64,000 bases of DNA from Maricaulis sp963975345 (GTDB taxonomy: Bacteria; Pseudomonadota; Alphaproteobacteria; Caulobacterales; Maricaulaceae): NCBI RefSeq assembly GCF_963975345.1, contig NZ_CAXBGE010000012.1, positions 69,040 to 133,039 of the forward strand. The letters are read 5' to 3'. The position numbers and the translations under genes are program-made. How positions within the stretch are numbered: position 1 is the stretch's first letter; each line of letters starts with the position of its first letter. The notes beneath the pieces were generated by a model. That model was not told the origin of the DNA. It ran no database searches and worked only from the letters and a program-made list of their open reading frames with translations. Below, piece after piece: positions 51,400 through 60,386 of the stretch.

Positions 51400-52646
51400 G
51401 AGGGATCTCCGACGAGAAACATGAGCCGGGCCTGAGCTTTCAGGGCATCGACCTGGGTTCGGTAAAGGGCAAGCTCGGTATCGAGCAGGGCAAGTTCAGC
51501 GCGGACCAGTTCGGCGAAGTCAGCACGCTCATTGCCGTAGGCGAGCAGAACAGCCTGTTCCGTCTCGCGCGAGCGCGGCAATACATCCGTCCGGTAGAGC
51601 ACGACATTCTCGGTCAATCGCTGAAAGCTGGCATGGCTCGCTGTCAATTCGCGGCTCATCTCCAGCAGCGCCGTATCACGGTTGAGCACCTCTGCCTCAC
51701 GCTGGCTGCGCGCCGAAGCGACACCGGCATCCTGACCGCTGTGCCCGAACAGGGGAATTTCAACGCCAACAGCGACGGAGGCCAGATCGGAACGGCTGTC
51801 GCGCAGGCCGTAGCCGGCTTCGAGCGAAAAACCGGGCCGGTAGCGCTGTTGCGCCAGCTCGACGCCGCGATCGCGCGCTGAAATGCGCGCGTCGATTATG
51901 GCGATAGACGGATGGCGCACCAATTGTGCCCGCATGGCGTCAGGCTCATCGGGTGCCGGCAAGACTGGCCATTGCGGCGTCAACGAGCGGGCAGCGACCG
52001 TATCGCCGAGATAACGTCCCAACGCCGCTCGCGCGACCTCGCGATTGCGCTCAATCTCGACCAAGCGCGTCGTCAGCGTCTGGAGCTCAAGGTCAATCCG
52101 GATCACGTCATGACTGTTGCGATTTCCGGCGGCAAAGCTGGCCGACGCGATCTCGCCCAGTTGCGCCACTGTGGTCCGGCGTTCTTCGATCAGGGTCGCC
52201 GCCCGGTCCAGGTAATATAGCTCCAACCAGGCTTCGCGCACGCTCAATCGGATACGCCGGCTTTCCAGCGCCATCGCAGCGCGAGCCGAACGCGCTTCCC
52301 ACTCGCGAATTTCCCGCGACAGGCGTTGTGTGTCGCCGCGTGGAAACATCTGGCGAATACTGACCTGGGTCTGTGTCATCCCCTCACGATTGGGGTCGAA
52401 ATCGCTCAGGCGCATATTGGCCAACCCGACCCTTAGCGTCGGATCAGGTAGTGCCGCGTCGGCGATACCCTGGCTGTCGAGCGCTTCGGCACGGGCGCGC
52501 CAGACCTCGACAGACGGCTCTTCGGCCTGACTGGCCAGCAGCACGGCTTCGGGCAATGACAAGGGGTAGTCTTGGGCTTGGGCAAGGCCGGCGGTGCTCA
52601 ATATGAGCGCCGTCACGGCCAGGCGGGCCAGTACAGAAGAGCGCAT
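51396..52646 (-). CDS. cusC: TolC-family outer-membrane channel (CusC/CzcC)
   Basis: 416 residues from the ATG with GGAGG upstream. A signal peptide (1-25, AQA-QD) leads to two outer-membrane efflux repeats; each has coiled helices rich in Ala, Arg, Leu and Glu, as in LNRDTALLEMSRELTASHASFQRL. It forms the outer-membrane exit of the RND pump. First gene of the cusCBA operon. Confidence 0.9.
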   Translation of the reverse strand: MRSSVLARLAVTALILSTAGLAQAQDYPLSLPEAVLLASQAEEPSVEVWRARAEALDSQGIADAALPDPTLRVGLANMRLSDFDPNREGMTQTQVSIRQMFPRGDTQRLSREIREWEARSARAAMALESRRIRLSVREAWLELYYLDRAATLIEERRTTVAQLGEIASASFAAGNRNSHDVIRIDLELQTLTTRLVEIERNREVARAALGRYLGDTVAARSLTPQWPVLPAPDEPDAMRAQLVRHPSIAIIDARISARDRGVELAQQRYRPGFSLEAGYGLRDSRSDLASVAVGVEIPLFGHSGQDAGVASARSQREAEVLNRDTALLEMSRELTASHASFQRLTENVVLYRTDVLPRSRETEQAVLLAYGNERADFAELVRAELALLDTELALYRTQVDALKAQARLMFLVGDPS

Positions 52647-52703
52647 CAACGCCTCCAATTCTCTGAAACAACACGAAAACCCGCGCGATGGCGGTGCTTG
52701 TCG

Positions 52704-53096
52704 TCAGAGTTTTGGCGGCTGTTTGGGTATCGGGAGCGCGAAACTGTGCGGACGGCTGGAGATCGCCCGGCTCCGGGCTTCGAGGCCTGGGTCGGGACGG
52801 ACCAGCTGAGCACCTTCAAGGGTACCTGCCACTATGGAACCGGTCATCATGGCGCAATCGGGCGAGGGGCAATTCATATCGCTATCGCAGGGATGGTCCA
52901 TTTGCATGGCACCGTGCGTGGCCTGCCCATCCGCGCCGGTGGCATGAGGGCAGCACGCCTGAATGCCGGCGCAGGAATCGTCGGGAATTGACGCCAGTGA
53001 AGACCCGGCCAACATCGCCCAAGCCACAGCCAAGGCGGCAAGAAGCGTGACTACGCTCCTCGTCCAGCTGCCCTGTCTGTGCTTTGTTGCGAACAT
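52704..53096 (-). CDS. exported Cys/Met/His-rich protein upstream of cusCBA
   Basis: 130 residues with a hydrophobic segment (about 15-35). The central part holds six cysteines (42, 48, 49, 70, 76, 81) among Met, His and Asp residues: CAGIQACCPHATG, HGAMQMDHPCDSDMNCPSPDC. It may bind copper or serve as a CopL-like regulator, but homology is not clear. It is divergent from nothing; it is in the same direction and 57 bases before cusC. The 277 bases to the next gene hold no gene. Confidence 0.65.
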   Translation of the reverse strand: MFATKHRQGSWTRSVVTLLAALAVAWAMLAGSSLASIPDDSCAGIQACCPHATGADGQATHGAMQMDHPCDSDMNCPSPDCAMMTGSIVAGTLEGAQLVRPDPGLEARSRAISSRPHSFALPIPKQPPKL

Positions 53097-53373
53097 GTTT
53101 GCTACTGCCTATCGAACCCCGTCAACGAGGCCAGCTATCGAGATTACACGGTCAAGAACCCTATCCCTCAATTTTTTGCAATTCGGCGTATCGTCGCACC
53201 GCCCTGCCAAGCGACTCGGTGAATGGGTGACACGCTCCACCTATTCCCGTCACGGTTTCAACGGAATAACCCTAGCCCCGTACCGCAGGAAATGAACGGA
53301 GACGGCCAACGACCACGCAACGTCCTGCCGCGCCATGCCAAACTGAAGGCCATTGTGCGCTGAGGCGTCGGCC

Positions 53374-54018
53374 TCAGCTTGATCCGGGCGTCAGGCCCAT
53401 CCGGGTGGCGTGCCAAGAGGCTTCGGCGCGCGAGGAGATGCCCAGCTTGCGGTAGATCGACTTGATATGACTGGCGACCGTGCTTTCGGCGACACCGAGA
53501 TCGGCTGCGACATCGCTATTGCGCAGGCCGCGCCCGATCAGCGCCAACACATCGCGTTCGCGCGCCGTCAGGCCCTCATCGGGATTGGCGGCGGGACCGG
53601 TCAGGCGGAAATGCGCCATGATCCGGCGCGCCACCGAAGGCGAAATCGCGGGCAGGCCCTCGGCCAGTTGCAGCAATTGCCGCGTCAACAGTTCGGCCGG
53701 ATTCTCCTTCAGCAAATAGCCTTGAGCCCCCGCCGACAGGGCTGCCACGATTGAAGCATCATCGCCCATCACGGTGGTGACAATCGGGACCGCCGTCGGA
53801 CAGACCCGGCACAGACAGCGCAGGACTTCCAGCCCGGACCCGTCGGGCAGACCAAGATCGATCAGTGCCAGATCATAATCCGCCTCGGCGGCGGCCTGGA
53901 GGCCAGCACGCATCGTCGCTGCCTCGCTGATTTCGCAGGCCGGAAAGGCGGCCCGTGCAATCTCGCACAGCCATTTGCGCGTCTCGCCGACATCTTCGAC
54001 GATCAAAATCCGGTTCAT
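53374..54018 (-). CDS. NarL/LuxR-type response regulator
   Basis: 214 residues. Receiver domain 1-120, with the acidic pair Glu8-Asp9, phospho-acceptor Asp54 in ALIDLGLPDG and the Lys in YLLKENP. A LuxR helix-turn-helix at 150-210 (LTARERDVLALIGRGLRNSDVAADLGVAESTVASHIKSIYRKLGI). It overlaps the sensor kinase stop by 4 bases and is the kinase's cognate regulator. Targets unknown. Confidence 0.95.
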   Translation of the reverse strand: MNRILIVEDVGETRKWLCEIARAAFPACEISEAATMRAGLQAAAEADYDLALIDLGLPDGSGLEVLRCLCRVCPTAVPIVTTVMGDDASIVAALSAGAQGYLLKENPAELLTRQLLQLAEGLPAISPSVARRIMAHFRLTGPAANPDEGLTARERDVLALIGRGLRNSDVAADLGVAESTVASHIKSIYRKLGISSRAEASWHATRMGLTPGSS

Positions 54019-55910
54019 GCGACTGCTCCTCGACGCGGCAGCGGAAAGCTGGCGGCCAGCCGCGTGCCCGCGGCGGAGGGGAGGATCTCGAGACGCCCAT
54101 CCAGCCCGGCAAGCCGGCCCTGCATATTGGCCAACCCGTTGCCGCCGGTCCGATCCGCCGGATCGAAGCCCGATCCATCATCCTCGATCACCAGCTCGGC
54201 CCGGTTGCCATCATAGCGGATCTCGACCCGCATCACGCTGGCGCCGGAATGCTTGAGAACATTGCTCGCGGCCTCGCGCAGCAGGGAGCGCAAGGCATGG
54301 CCGGCTTGCGGCGGCAGGCCCGCCAGATCGCCCGCCTCATTGACCCATTCCAGCGCGATCCCGACCGAGGCGAGACGCTCGGCGGTCTCAAGGCGCAAAT
54401 CGGCCAGGGTTTCATCGAGCGAGCGGGTGCCGCCTGAGGCGTCATTGATGATATCGCGCAGATCGGTCAGGGTTTCGCGGATCATCGAATTCTTGCGGTC
54501 GTCGTCACGGCTGTGCAGGGCGCCCAGCAATTGGGCGCCGATATTGTCATGCATGTCGCGCGCAATCCGGGTCCGCTCCTCGGTGACGCCGCGATCATAG
54601 GCATCCCGGCTGGCATCGGCATGCGCCATCATTTGCACCAGACGCTGGGCGGTTTTGACGTGGGAGGGGCCGAACAGGGCCCGGCCGGCCCAGGGATAGC
54701 GCAGGCTCAGAGCCGAGATATCGCCGATCGGCGGCAAGACGAGTTCAATCCCGTCCTCACGAATGGCCGGTTCGGCCACCGCCTCGTCTGTCCCGTGGCA
54801 ATCGAGCGGGTCGAACAGCCGGGTGACCAGTTGGCGCCATTGCCCGGCGCGCTCACGCAGCGAAGTCTGAAAGGCGAGATCCACGACGGCGTGGAAGAGT
54901 TCCTGTTCGCTCAAGCCGGGCTGCGGCACGAAGCGCCGCGCGACGGCATCGCGCAGCGGCAGATAGAGAAAACCGACGACCAGCAGGGAAATCCCGATCG
55001 CCGGGCCCGGGCGCAGCGAGAGCAGACCGACCAGCGCCGCATCGAGCGCCACCAGGATCAGCGTACCGACGACATAGAACAGGATGCGAAACGCCCACTC
55101 ACCCAGTTCGAACAGCCGGTATTGCCGCAGACCGGCCGCGACGCCGATATAGATCAGGAGGAAACAGGCGAAGGCATAACCGGCCTTGATCGGTGCCGGA
55201 TGTCCCAGCACGGCCGGCAGGGCGATCAAGCCGATAAATCCACCCGCCCCGAACAGCACTGAAAGCCCGAACCAGATCGCGACAGCGCGGTCTTTCGGTG
55301 CCTTTGCCGTCGCAAGGAATTGAGCCGCAACGGCCAGGAAAATCCCACCCATCTCCACCAAGGTGATCAGGTGAACCGAAGACCAGGCGGGCATCCGGCC
55401 CAGCAGGGTCGCGACTGTCCAGAGCGCAAAGCCAACGCTGCTGACCAGCGCCAGCGATCGCCAATTCGGCAAGCGGACCGGATAGACCAGAAACAGCACG
55501 ATCATCGCTGCGCCAAACAGGGTCGCGCCGCCGGCATTGAGCCACATCAGGAACACCGCAAGGCTGCGCGGTTCGATCACGGCGCCCGAACGGCTCGCCG
55601 CCGCCAAGGTGAAGATCAGGGTCGCCAGACCGCTCAGAGCGAACAGGCGCGTCGCCAGCTCACGCGGCCGCAGCGCCCAGACCCAACCGGAGATCGTCAT
55701 CGCCCCAAGGCCGACAGCCAACTGGACCCAGAAGATCAGCGCCAGGGGGGTCACAGGGTCGGATCCGAGCGCCAGACGGAATGTCACCGCAGCCATCGCC
55801 AGCGCGAACAGCACGATGCCGGCCAGCCGCGCGCTCGGCGTATTGAAGCGAACCCGCTCCACGCCGGCGGCCAGTCGGCGGCCTGTCGCACTATCCCCCG
55901 GCTCACTCAT
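54015..55910 (-). CDS. membrane sensor histidine kinase (HisKA_3)
   Basis: 631 residues. Ten or so membrane spans (about 30-335) form a large sensing module with no periplasmic loop of size, followed by a linker and a NarL-type kinase core. The phospho-accepting His454 is in RIARDMHDNIGAQ; the N box is REAASNVLKHS and the G box DDGSGFD. Such kinases usually sense small molecules in or near the membrane. It pairs with the downstream response regulator. The cusCBA operon is in the same direction 900 bases downstream; any link is speculative. Confidence 0.92.
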   Translation of the reverse strand: MSEPGDSATGRRLAAGVERVRFNTPSARLAGIVLFALAMAAVTFRLALGSDPVTPLALIFWVQLAVGLGAMTISGWVWALRPRELATRLFALSGLATLIFTLAAASRSGAVIEPRSLAVFLMWLNAGGATLFGAAMIVLFLVYPVRLPNWRSLALVSSVGFALWTVATLLGRMPAWSSVHLITLVEMGGIFLAVAAQFLATAKAPKDRAVAIWFGLSVLFGAGGFIGLIALPAVLGHPAPIKAGYAFACFLLIYIGVAAGLRQYRLFELGEWAFRILFYVVGTLILVALDAALVGLLSLRPGPAIGISLLVVGFLYLPLRDAVARRFVPQPGLSEQELFHAVVDLAFQTSLRERAGQWRQLVTRLFDPLDCHGTDEAVAEPAIREDGIELVLPPIGDISALSLRYPWAGRALFGPSHVKTAQRLVQMMAHADASRDAYDRGVTEERTRIARDMHDNIGAQLLGALHSRDDDRKNSMIRETLTDLRDIINDASGGTRSLDETLADLRLETAERLASVGIALEWVNEAGDLAGLPPQAGHALRSLLREAASNVLKHSGASVMRVEIRYDGNRAELVIEDDGSGFDPADRTGGNGLANMQGRLAGLDGRLEILPSAAGTRLAASFPLPRRGAVA

Positions 55911-56128
55911 CTCCGTCTCGTCTCCTGCCGAACCCGCACGACGCTTCGGCCAAGCCTTGCGTCCAAGGCCATCCTTACCCGTGCCAACCACTCCGGCGAA
56001 CTCCCCGGAACAGGGGATGGCGGCACCGGAGCCGCGCGGATTAACTCAGTACAAATATCAGGATAACCGTCCCAGCCAAGCGTGAACTCCCAAGGTGAAC
56101 ACGGCAGGGCCAATCGAAAGGGGCAAGC

Positions 56129-56491
56129 ATGAAACTCGCACTCCGGGCCGCACTGATGGGCATCGCCATCACCCTGACGGGCTGCAGCAGCGTCGTCGAT
56201 AATTTCGTCACCGGCGGACCGCTTGTCCGTGAAGGCGAACAGACCGGCGTCATCCAGGTCGTGAACCGGTCCGGCTATGCCCTGACCTCGGTCCTGCTCG
56301 CCCGCTGCAGCGCCCCTTCCTATGGCCTCAACCGCCTGCCCAACGGCGTCCGTATCCGGCCTGGCCAAAGCTACACCTTCCGCGTCGGAGCGGGCTGCTG
56401 GGCGGTCCTCGCCGGACTGGCCGGGCAAGAGGCGCGCCAGGACCTGCAGGTCCGAGCCGGTGGCGGCATGATCTACACCGTGACCGGTTGA
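56129..56491 (+). CDS. small lipoprotein of unknown function
   Basis: 120 residues. The signal ends with LTGCSS, giving a lipid-anchored Cys19. The mature domain is beta-rich with a basic middle (SYGLNRLPNGVRIRPGQSYTFRVGAGCW) and two more cysteines, which may form a disulfide. No family recognised. GGGGC lies near the ATG. It precedes another secreted protein. Confidence 0.7.
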   Translation: MKLALRAALMGIAITLTGCSSVVDNFVTGGPLVREGEQTGVIQVVNRSGYALTSVLLARCSAPSYGLNRLPNGVRIRPGQSYTFRVGAGCWAVLAGLAGQEARQDLQVRAGGGMIYTVTG

Positions 56492-56535
56492 TCGGCTGCC
56501 CACGCATCCACCCATCGTTTCAGAAAGGATATCCC

Positions 56536-56985
56536 ATGAAAGCTTCCCTCACCGCCGCCGCCCTGGCCTGTCTGACAACAGCCGCCGCCCTAGCTCAGCC
56601 AGCGACCTTCGGCGCCGTCAATCTTCGCGCCGGGTTCACGCCGGACCCATTCCGGGTCTCAATAACCTCTGGCGGAGTACTCGATGCGTCGTCCATCGCG
56701 TCCGGCTGTCGTGGCTGGATCGCCAACAATATGGATTATCAGGTCCACTACGTCGCGGGCACATTCAATTTGAGTTTTTCTTCGACTTCAAATTCCGACA
56801 CCACGCTGATGGTGCGGGCCCCTAATGGCAATCTGTATTGCGATGATGATAGCGGTAATGGTCTCAACCCGATCGTCACCATCGGAAACCCGCAATCGGG
56901 CACCTATAATGTTTGGGTCGGCTCTTACCAGAATGGTGAATATGCCCAGTCAACGCTCTCGATCTCGGAACTCGGCCGACAATAA
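56536..56985 (+). CDS. secreted single PPC-type domain protein
   Basis: 149 residues. After a signal peptide (1-20, ALA-QP) the rest looks like one bacterial pre-peptidase C-terminal (PPC) domain: SIASGCRGWIANNMDYQVHYVAG, then TLMVRAPNGNLYCDDDSGNGLNPIVTIGNPQSGTYNVWVGSY with its D-D and GTY pattern. Such domains are usually attached to secreted enzymes, but here it is alone. A calcium or carbohydrate binding role is possible. AAAGGA before the ATG. Confidence 0.75.
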   Translation: MKASLTAAALACLTTAAALAQPATFGAVNLRAGFTPDPFRVSITSGGVLDASSIASGCRGWIANNMDYQVHYVAGTFNLSFSSTSNSDTTLMVRAPNGNLYCDDDSGNGLNPIVTIGNPQSGTYNVWVGSYQNGEYAQSTLSISELGRQ

Positions 56986-57007
56986 TCACACCAGTCCCAG
57001 GGGGGAC

Positions 57008-57065
57008 GCGATCTGGCGGCACCTGGCTTGCTCACGGGCAGCCGGCCGCCAGATCGCAGGTCTTT
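57008..57065 (+). terminator. stem with 13-bp arms between convergent genes
   Basis: GCGATCTGGCGGC (57008-57020) and GCCGCCAGATCGC (57045-57057) pair perfectly around a 24-base loop. AGGTCTTTTA follows. It can terminate the PPC gene from the left; on the reverse strand only a C-run follows, so it is less convincing there. Confidence 0.6.
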
Positions 57066-57679
57066 TAGTCTTGCCGTTTGAAGCGGCGTTGATAGAGAAC
57101 CGCCAGCAAGCCGTTGATGAGGACGAAGGGCAATACCAGCCACTGGGAAACCACATCACCCCAAATTGTGTCGGCCAGAAAAATCACCGCCACCCATAAG
57201 AGTGCATGCAACATCATCAGCAGCGTCAACCGTGACTTGGAGCCGAACCGCTCGTTCGATACACCCCGAACGGCACCGCCATTGGCCAGCAAGACTCGCG
57301 TCCAATTGGCCGCTGCCAGGCCAAAGCCTGCCAATACGATGGCACCGGCAACCGGCATCATTTGCTCGGCTGGCCACCAGATCCAAACCGCCAAAGCGGC
57401 CAGACCGGCACCAACCAGCACCGTGGCTGCAAAGCGTTCAGCCGCCAGAACCGGGGCCGAATTCTCAGCCCGCGCTGCCAGCGGCAGCACCAGTTTGGGC
57501 AATTGATTGCCGAGCAGGAGCAGCAGCAGCGCGAGCGATGCGCCAACGCCACGCTTGGCAAGATTACGATCGATCAGCTCAAACTCACCAGCCAGCGCTA
57601 TCCCCAGCACAGCGACGATCGAAATGAGTATCAACACTGCACTGATGCGGTGTCGGGATGTCTTGTTATCGGCGGTCAT
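57065..57679 (-). CDS. SdpI-like membrane protein (tentative)
   Basis: 204 residues, six predicted membrane spans. The segment LLLLLGNQLPKLVLP resembles the (I)GN(Y)LPKI motif of SdpI/DUF1648 proteins. It follows an ArsR-family repressor of the SdpR type with ATGA overlap, as sdpI does in Bacillus, where SdpI gives immunity to a membrane toxin and titrates the repressor. No toxin-like gene is visible beside it. The SdpI call is inferred from the neighbour and one motif. Confidence 0.55.
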   Translation of the reverse strand: MTADNKTSRHRISAVLILISIVAVLGIALAGEFELIDRNLAKRGVGASLALLLLLLGNQLPKLVLPLAARAENSAPVLAAERFAATVLVGAGLAALAVWIWWPAEQMMPVAGAIVLAGFGLAAANWTRVLLANGGAVRGVSNERFGSKSRLTLLMMLHALLWVAVIFLADTIWGDVVSQWLVLPFVLINGLLAVLYQRRFKRQD

Positions 57680-57993
57680 ATTTCTGTTTCCTTCTTTACG
57701 CCCAGCGCTGAGGCGGGCTCGGATTTCAGGGTCATTTCCCAGCCGAACAGGCGTGCAAATCCCAGCAAGGCGTCTTCCAGCACCGACAGCTGCAATTGAT
57801 ACACGACTGATTTGCCGTGCTTTTCCGAAACCACCAGACCGGCTTCACGCAGGATCGCGAAATGCGCCGACATGGTCGATTTCGACACTTCGAACTGATC
57901 CGCCAACTCACCGGCGCTCAGCGGACCTCGCTTGAGCAATTCCAGCACACGGCGTCGGGTTGGGTCGGACAGGGCTTTAAAGGCGTTGTTCAT
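57676..57993 (-). CDS. ArsR-family regulator, SdpR type
   Basis: 105 residues. FKALSDPTRRRVLELLKRGPLSAGELADQFEVSKSTMSAHFAILREAGLVVSEKHGKSVVYQL is a winged helix matching the SdpR autorepressor group. No cysteine pair for metal binding is present, so it is not a metal sensor. It overlaps the SdpI-like gene by 4 bases. Upstream is an AT-rich TGATAATCAGCGAAATATCG segment that could hold its promoter and operator. Confidence 0.85.
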   Translation of the reverse strand: MNNAFKALSDPTRRRVLELLKRGPLSAGELADQFEVSKSTMSAHFAILREAGLVVSEKHGKSVVYQLQLSVLEDALLGFARLFGWEMTLKSEPASALGVKKETEI

Positions 57994-58072
57994 GATTCGA
58001 TATTTCGCTGATTATCAAAATGAATGCAAGTAAAAAATGCTGCTTCGCGCCCGACTGAGCCACTTTTGCCTG

Positions 58073-58813
58073 TCAGGACAGGTGTTTGCCCGAGCCAGTT
58101 CGATGCAGTACCGGAGCGCCCTCGCCCGGCTCTGGCGGGGTAAAGTGCGGGCAATCCACCGACCGCAGGATATCGGCGATCACCGCCAACCGAGTCCGCT
58201 TCTTGCTATCGGCAGCGACGACGCGCCAAGGCAGATCCTCCGAACCCGTCTCGGCGAGCATGCGGTCACGGGCGCGCGAATAATCGTCGAACTTTTCCAG
58301 CGCGACGGCATCGATCGGGCTGATCTTCCAGGACGTGAGCGGACTGGTCTTGCGTTCGGCAAGACGCTCGGCCTGCTCGGAATAGGAAATATCGAGATAG
58401 TATTTCAGCACCGTTGTGCCCGAGGACACCAGCAGGCGCTCGAAGGTGAGCACGTCACGGAAGAAGCCCTCGTATTCCGTTTCGCTGCAAAACCCCATCA
58501 CCCACTCGACCCCGGCCCGATTGTACCAAGAGCGGTTGAACAGCACGAACTCGCCATTGGCCGGCAGATGCGGCACGTGGCGCTGGAAATACCAACTCGA
58601 ACGGTCGCGGTCAGACGGCTTGCCCAACGCCACGACCCGCGTCTCGCGCGGGCTCATATGGCGGGTGATGCGTTTGATCAAACCGTCTTTGCCGGCTGCA
58701 TCGCGGCCCTCGATCAAAACCAGCAGGCGTTGGTCGCTGGCGATGAGATGCCGCTGCAGCATCACCAACTGGATCTGGAGCTCACGCAGGCGGGACTTGT
58801 AATCAACGGACAT
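58073..58813 (-). CDS. ppk2: polyphosphate kinase 2
   Basis: 246 residues from the ATG at 58813. Walker A is GRDAAGKDG at residues 36-44. The lid and base-binding segments include RHMSPRETRVVALGKPSDRDRSSWYFQRHV, FNRSWYNRAGVEWVMGF and DDYSRARDRMLAETG. It transfers phosphate between polyphosphate and nucleotides, most often making GTP or ATP from the diphosphate. Short, single-domain form. The upstream SdpR gene is 79 bases downstream on the same strand. Confidence 0.94.
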   Translation of the reverse strand: MSVDYKSRLRELQIQLVMLQRHLIASDQRLLVLIEGRDAAGKDGLIKRITRHMSPRETRVVALGKPSDRDRSSWYFQRHVPHLPANGEFVLFNRSWYNRAGVEWVMGFCSETEYEGFFRDVLTFERLLVSSGTTVLKYYLDISYSEQAERLAERKTSPLTSWKISPIDAVALEKFDDYSRARDRMLAETGSEDLPWRVVAADSKKRTRLAVIADILRSVDCPHFTPPEPGEGAPVLHRTGSGKHLS

Positions 58814-58935
58814 TGTACGGAGCGCTCCATGCCTGCGGGACCGACGCAATAATGCCGCATCGGCTCAAGTTTTCCAAAATCATTGCCTATGCGCGAAATT
58901 CGCGTCATTTTGCTGGCGCTTTTGGGGGAATAATC

Positions 58936-59997
58936 ATGCGTTGGATCGTCATTACAGTCGCGGTTCTCGCCGCTCTTGTTTCGCTCGCGGCCTGGGGTCC
59001 AGGCTCGATCAATGCGATGCGGCTGGTCAATGCACCAGCTGACCCGGCGCTGCAGCCGCTGTTCGACCCGATCCAGCAACCATTGCGCACCGAACGCGCC
59101 GATCTGCATGGCGCCGAAGATCTCGAGCCCGGCCCTGATGGCCGCCTGTATGCCAGCCTCGCCGATGGCCGGATCATGGTGCATGAGGCCGGCGGTGACT
59201 GGGTGGAGTTTGCCAATACCGGCGGCCGGCCGCTCGGCCTGTCCTTCGCGCCGGACGGATCGCTCTTCGTCGCCGACGCGCTGCGCGGCCTCTTGCACCA
59301 GACCAGCGAAGGCTGGGATGTCTGGATCGGCGCCGCGCCCGACGGACCGCTGGTTTTCCCCGACGACCTGACGGTGCTCGCCGACGGCCGCATCGTGATG
59401 ACCGACGCCTCGCTACGCCATCCCTATGGCCACCACTTGGAATCCTTCCTCGAGTCGGAACAGACCGGGCGCATCCTGCTGGTCACAGGCCCTGGCGATT
59501 TCACCGAGCTCGCAGGCGGGCTGGGCTTTATCAATGGGGTCGACCATGATCCGGCAACCGGGCTGGTCTATATCAATGAAACCTGGACCGGTCGCATCTG
59601 GCGCCTCGATCCCGATAGCGGCGAAATGAGTGTGCTGATCGAAGGCTTGCCCGGCTATCCGGACAATCTTGAATTCGACAACGCGACCGGGCTGATCTGG
59701 GCCGCCATGCCCTCCTTGCGATCACCCGATCTGGAGGCGCTGCACGCACAGCCCTTCGTCAAACGCCTGGTCTGGCGCTGGTTACAGATTGCCGGGCTTC
59801 CGCCCCTGCCCGACCGGCCCGCCATGGCCATTGCTGTCGATCGTGACGGCCACGCTGTCTATGGTCTCACCGGCCCCGTCGAAGCCCAAGAGGGGACGAC
59901 AACCGCGCTGGTGTGGAATGGCGAGTTGTGGACGGCCGGGCTTGATCGCGACGGCATGACGGTGTTTGCCGCACCGGGCAGCGGCGAGAGCGAATAG
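58936..59997 (+). CDS. SMP-30/gluconolactonase-like (strictosidine synthase-type) protein
   Basis: 353 residues. An N-terminal hydrophobic segment (about 1-22) could be a membrane anchor or signal. The remainder is a six-bladed propeller: DLEPGPDGRLYASLADGRI, PDGSLFVADALRGL, FPDDLTVLADGRIVMTDAS, INETWTGRIWRL, and PGYPDNLEFDNATGLIWAAM. Members hydrolyse lactones or related esters with calcium. The substrate is unknown. Strong GGGGGAA lies before the ATG. Confidence 0.85.
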   Translation: MRWIVITVAVLAALVSLAAWGPGSINAMRLVNAPADPALQPLFDPIQQPLRTERADLHGAEDLEPGPDGRLYASLADGRIMVHEAGGDWVEFANTGGRPLGLSFAPDGSLFVADALRGLLHQTSEGWDVWIGAAPDGPLVFPDDLTVLADGRIVMTDASLRHPYGHHLESFLESEQTGRILLVTGPGDFTELAGGLGFINGVDHDPATGLVYINETWTGRIWRLDPDSGEMSVLIEGLPGYPDNLEFDNATGLIWAAMPSLRSPDLEALHAQPFVKRLVWRWLQIAGLPPLPDRPAMAIAVDRDGHAVYGLTGPVEAQEGTTTALVWNGELWTAGLDRDGMTVFAAPGSGESE

Positions 59998-60021
59998 GCT
60001 TTCAAACCGTCAGCACAACGC

Positions 60022-60050
60022 GGCCCCGCCAGAGCGGGACCGTCTTGTTG
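60022..60050 (+). terminator. possible terminator after the SMP-30-like gene
   Basis: CGGCCCCGC and GCGGGACCG pair with one mismatch around a CAGA loop, followed by TCTTGTT. A weak T tract makes this a moderate candidate for a convergent-region terminator. Confidence 0.5.
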
Positions 60051-60065
60051 CGCCCTGCTGGTTGC

Positions 60066-60386
60066 CTAGTGATGCACCGAATTTGTCGCAGACGCATCGC
60101 CTGATTTGCCAGAGGTGGAAGCTTGCTCGCTGGGCGGCTCCATCATGGCGAGGCAGACCTTCATCTCGACGCCGGTGGCATCGTCGAGCGCTTCCAGCGC
60201 CGCGGCGCGGCCGGTGACATCATTAGGCGCCAGACCGCCCAGCACCCGGTCGTGCAGATGCTGGCACTCCACCATCGTCGGTGCGGGCGTCGCATTTGCG
60301 GAATCATCCTTGCCCTGCGCGAGCGCGGCCCCTCCAAGCAAACCCATGCCTGCGGTAGCCATCACCGCAAAAACAAACGATTTCAT
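60066..60386 (-). CDS. exported two-cysteine protein, paralogue of 38887-39273
   Basis: 106 residues with a signal peptide (about 1-23, ALA-QG). The mature chain has APTMVECQHLH and KVCLAMMEP, which align with APTMEDCRAMH and TQCHAMMEE of the metal-island protein. Cys41 and Cys78 are 37 residues apart, as are Cys45 and Cys82 there. It is poorer in His at its tail. A pair of secreted proteins of this sort, in two separate locations, suggests a small undescribed family. Function unknown. Confidence 0.7.
   Translation of the reverse strand: MKSFVFAVMATAGMGLLGGAALAQGKDDSANATPAPTMVECQHLHDRVLGGLAPNDVTGRAAALEALDDATGVEMKVCLAMMEPPSEQASTSGKSGDASATNSVHH

Noticed and set aside
53374..55910. Two-component system as the regulator of cusCBA
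   Set aside because: Same direction and nearby, but it is of NarL type without a periplasmic metal-binding loop, and 277 bases without a shared site separate it from the cus side.
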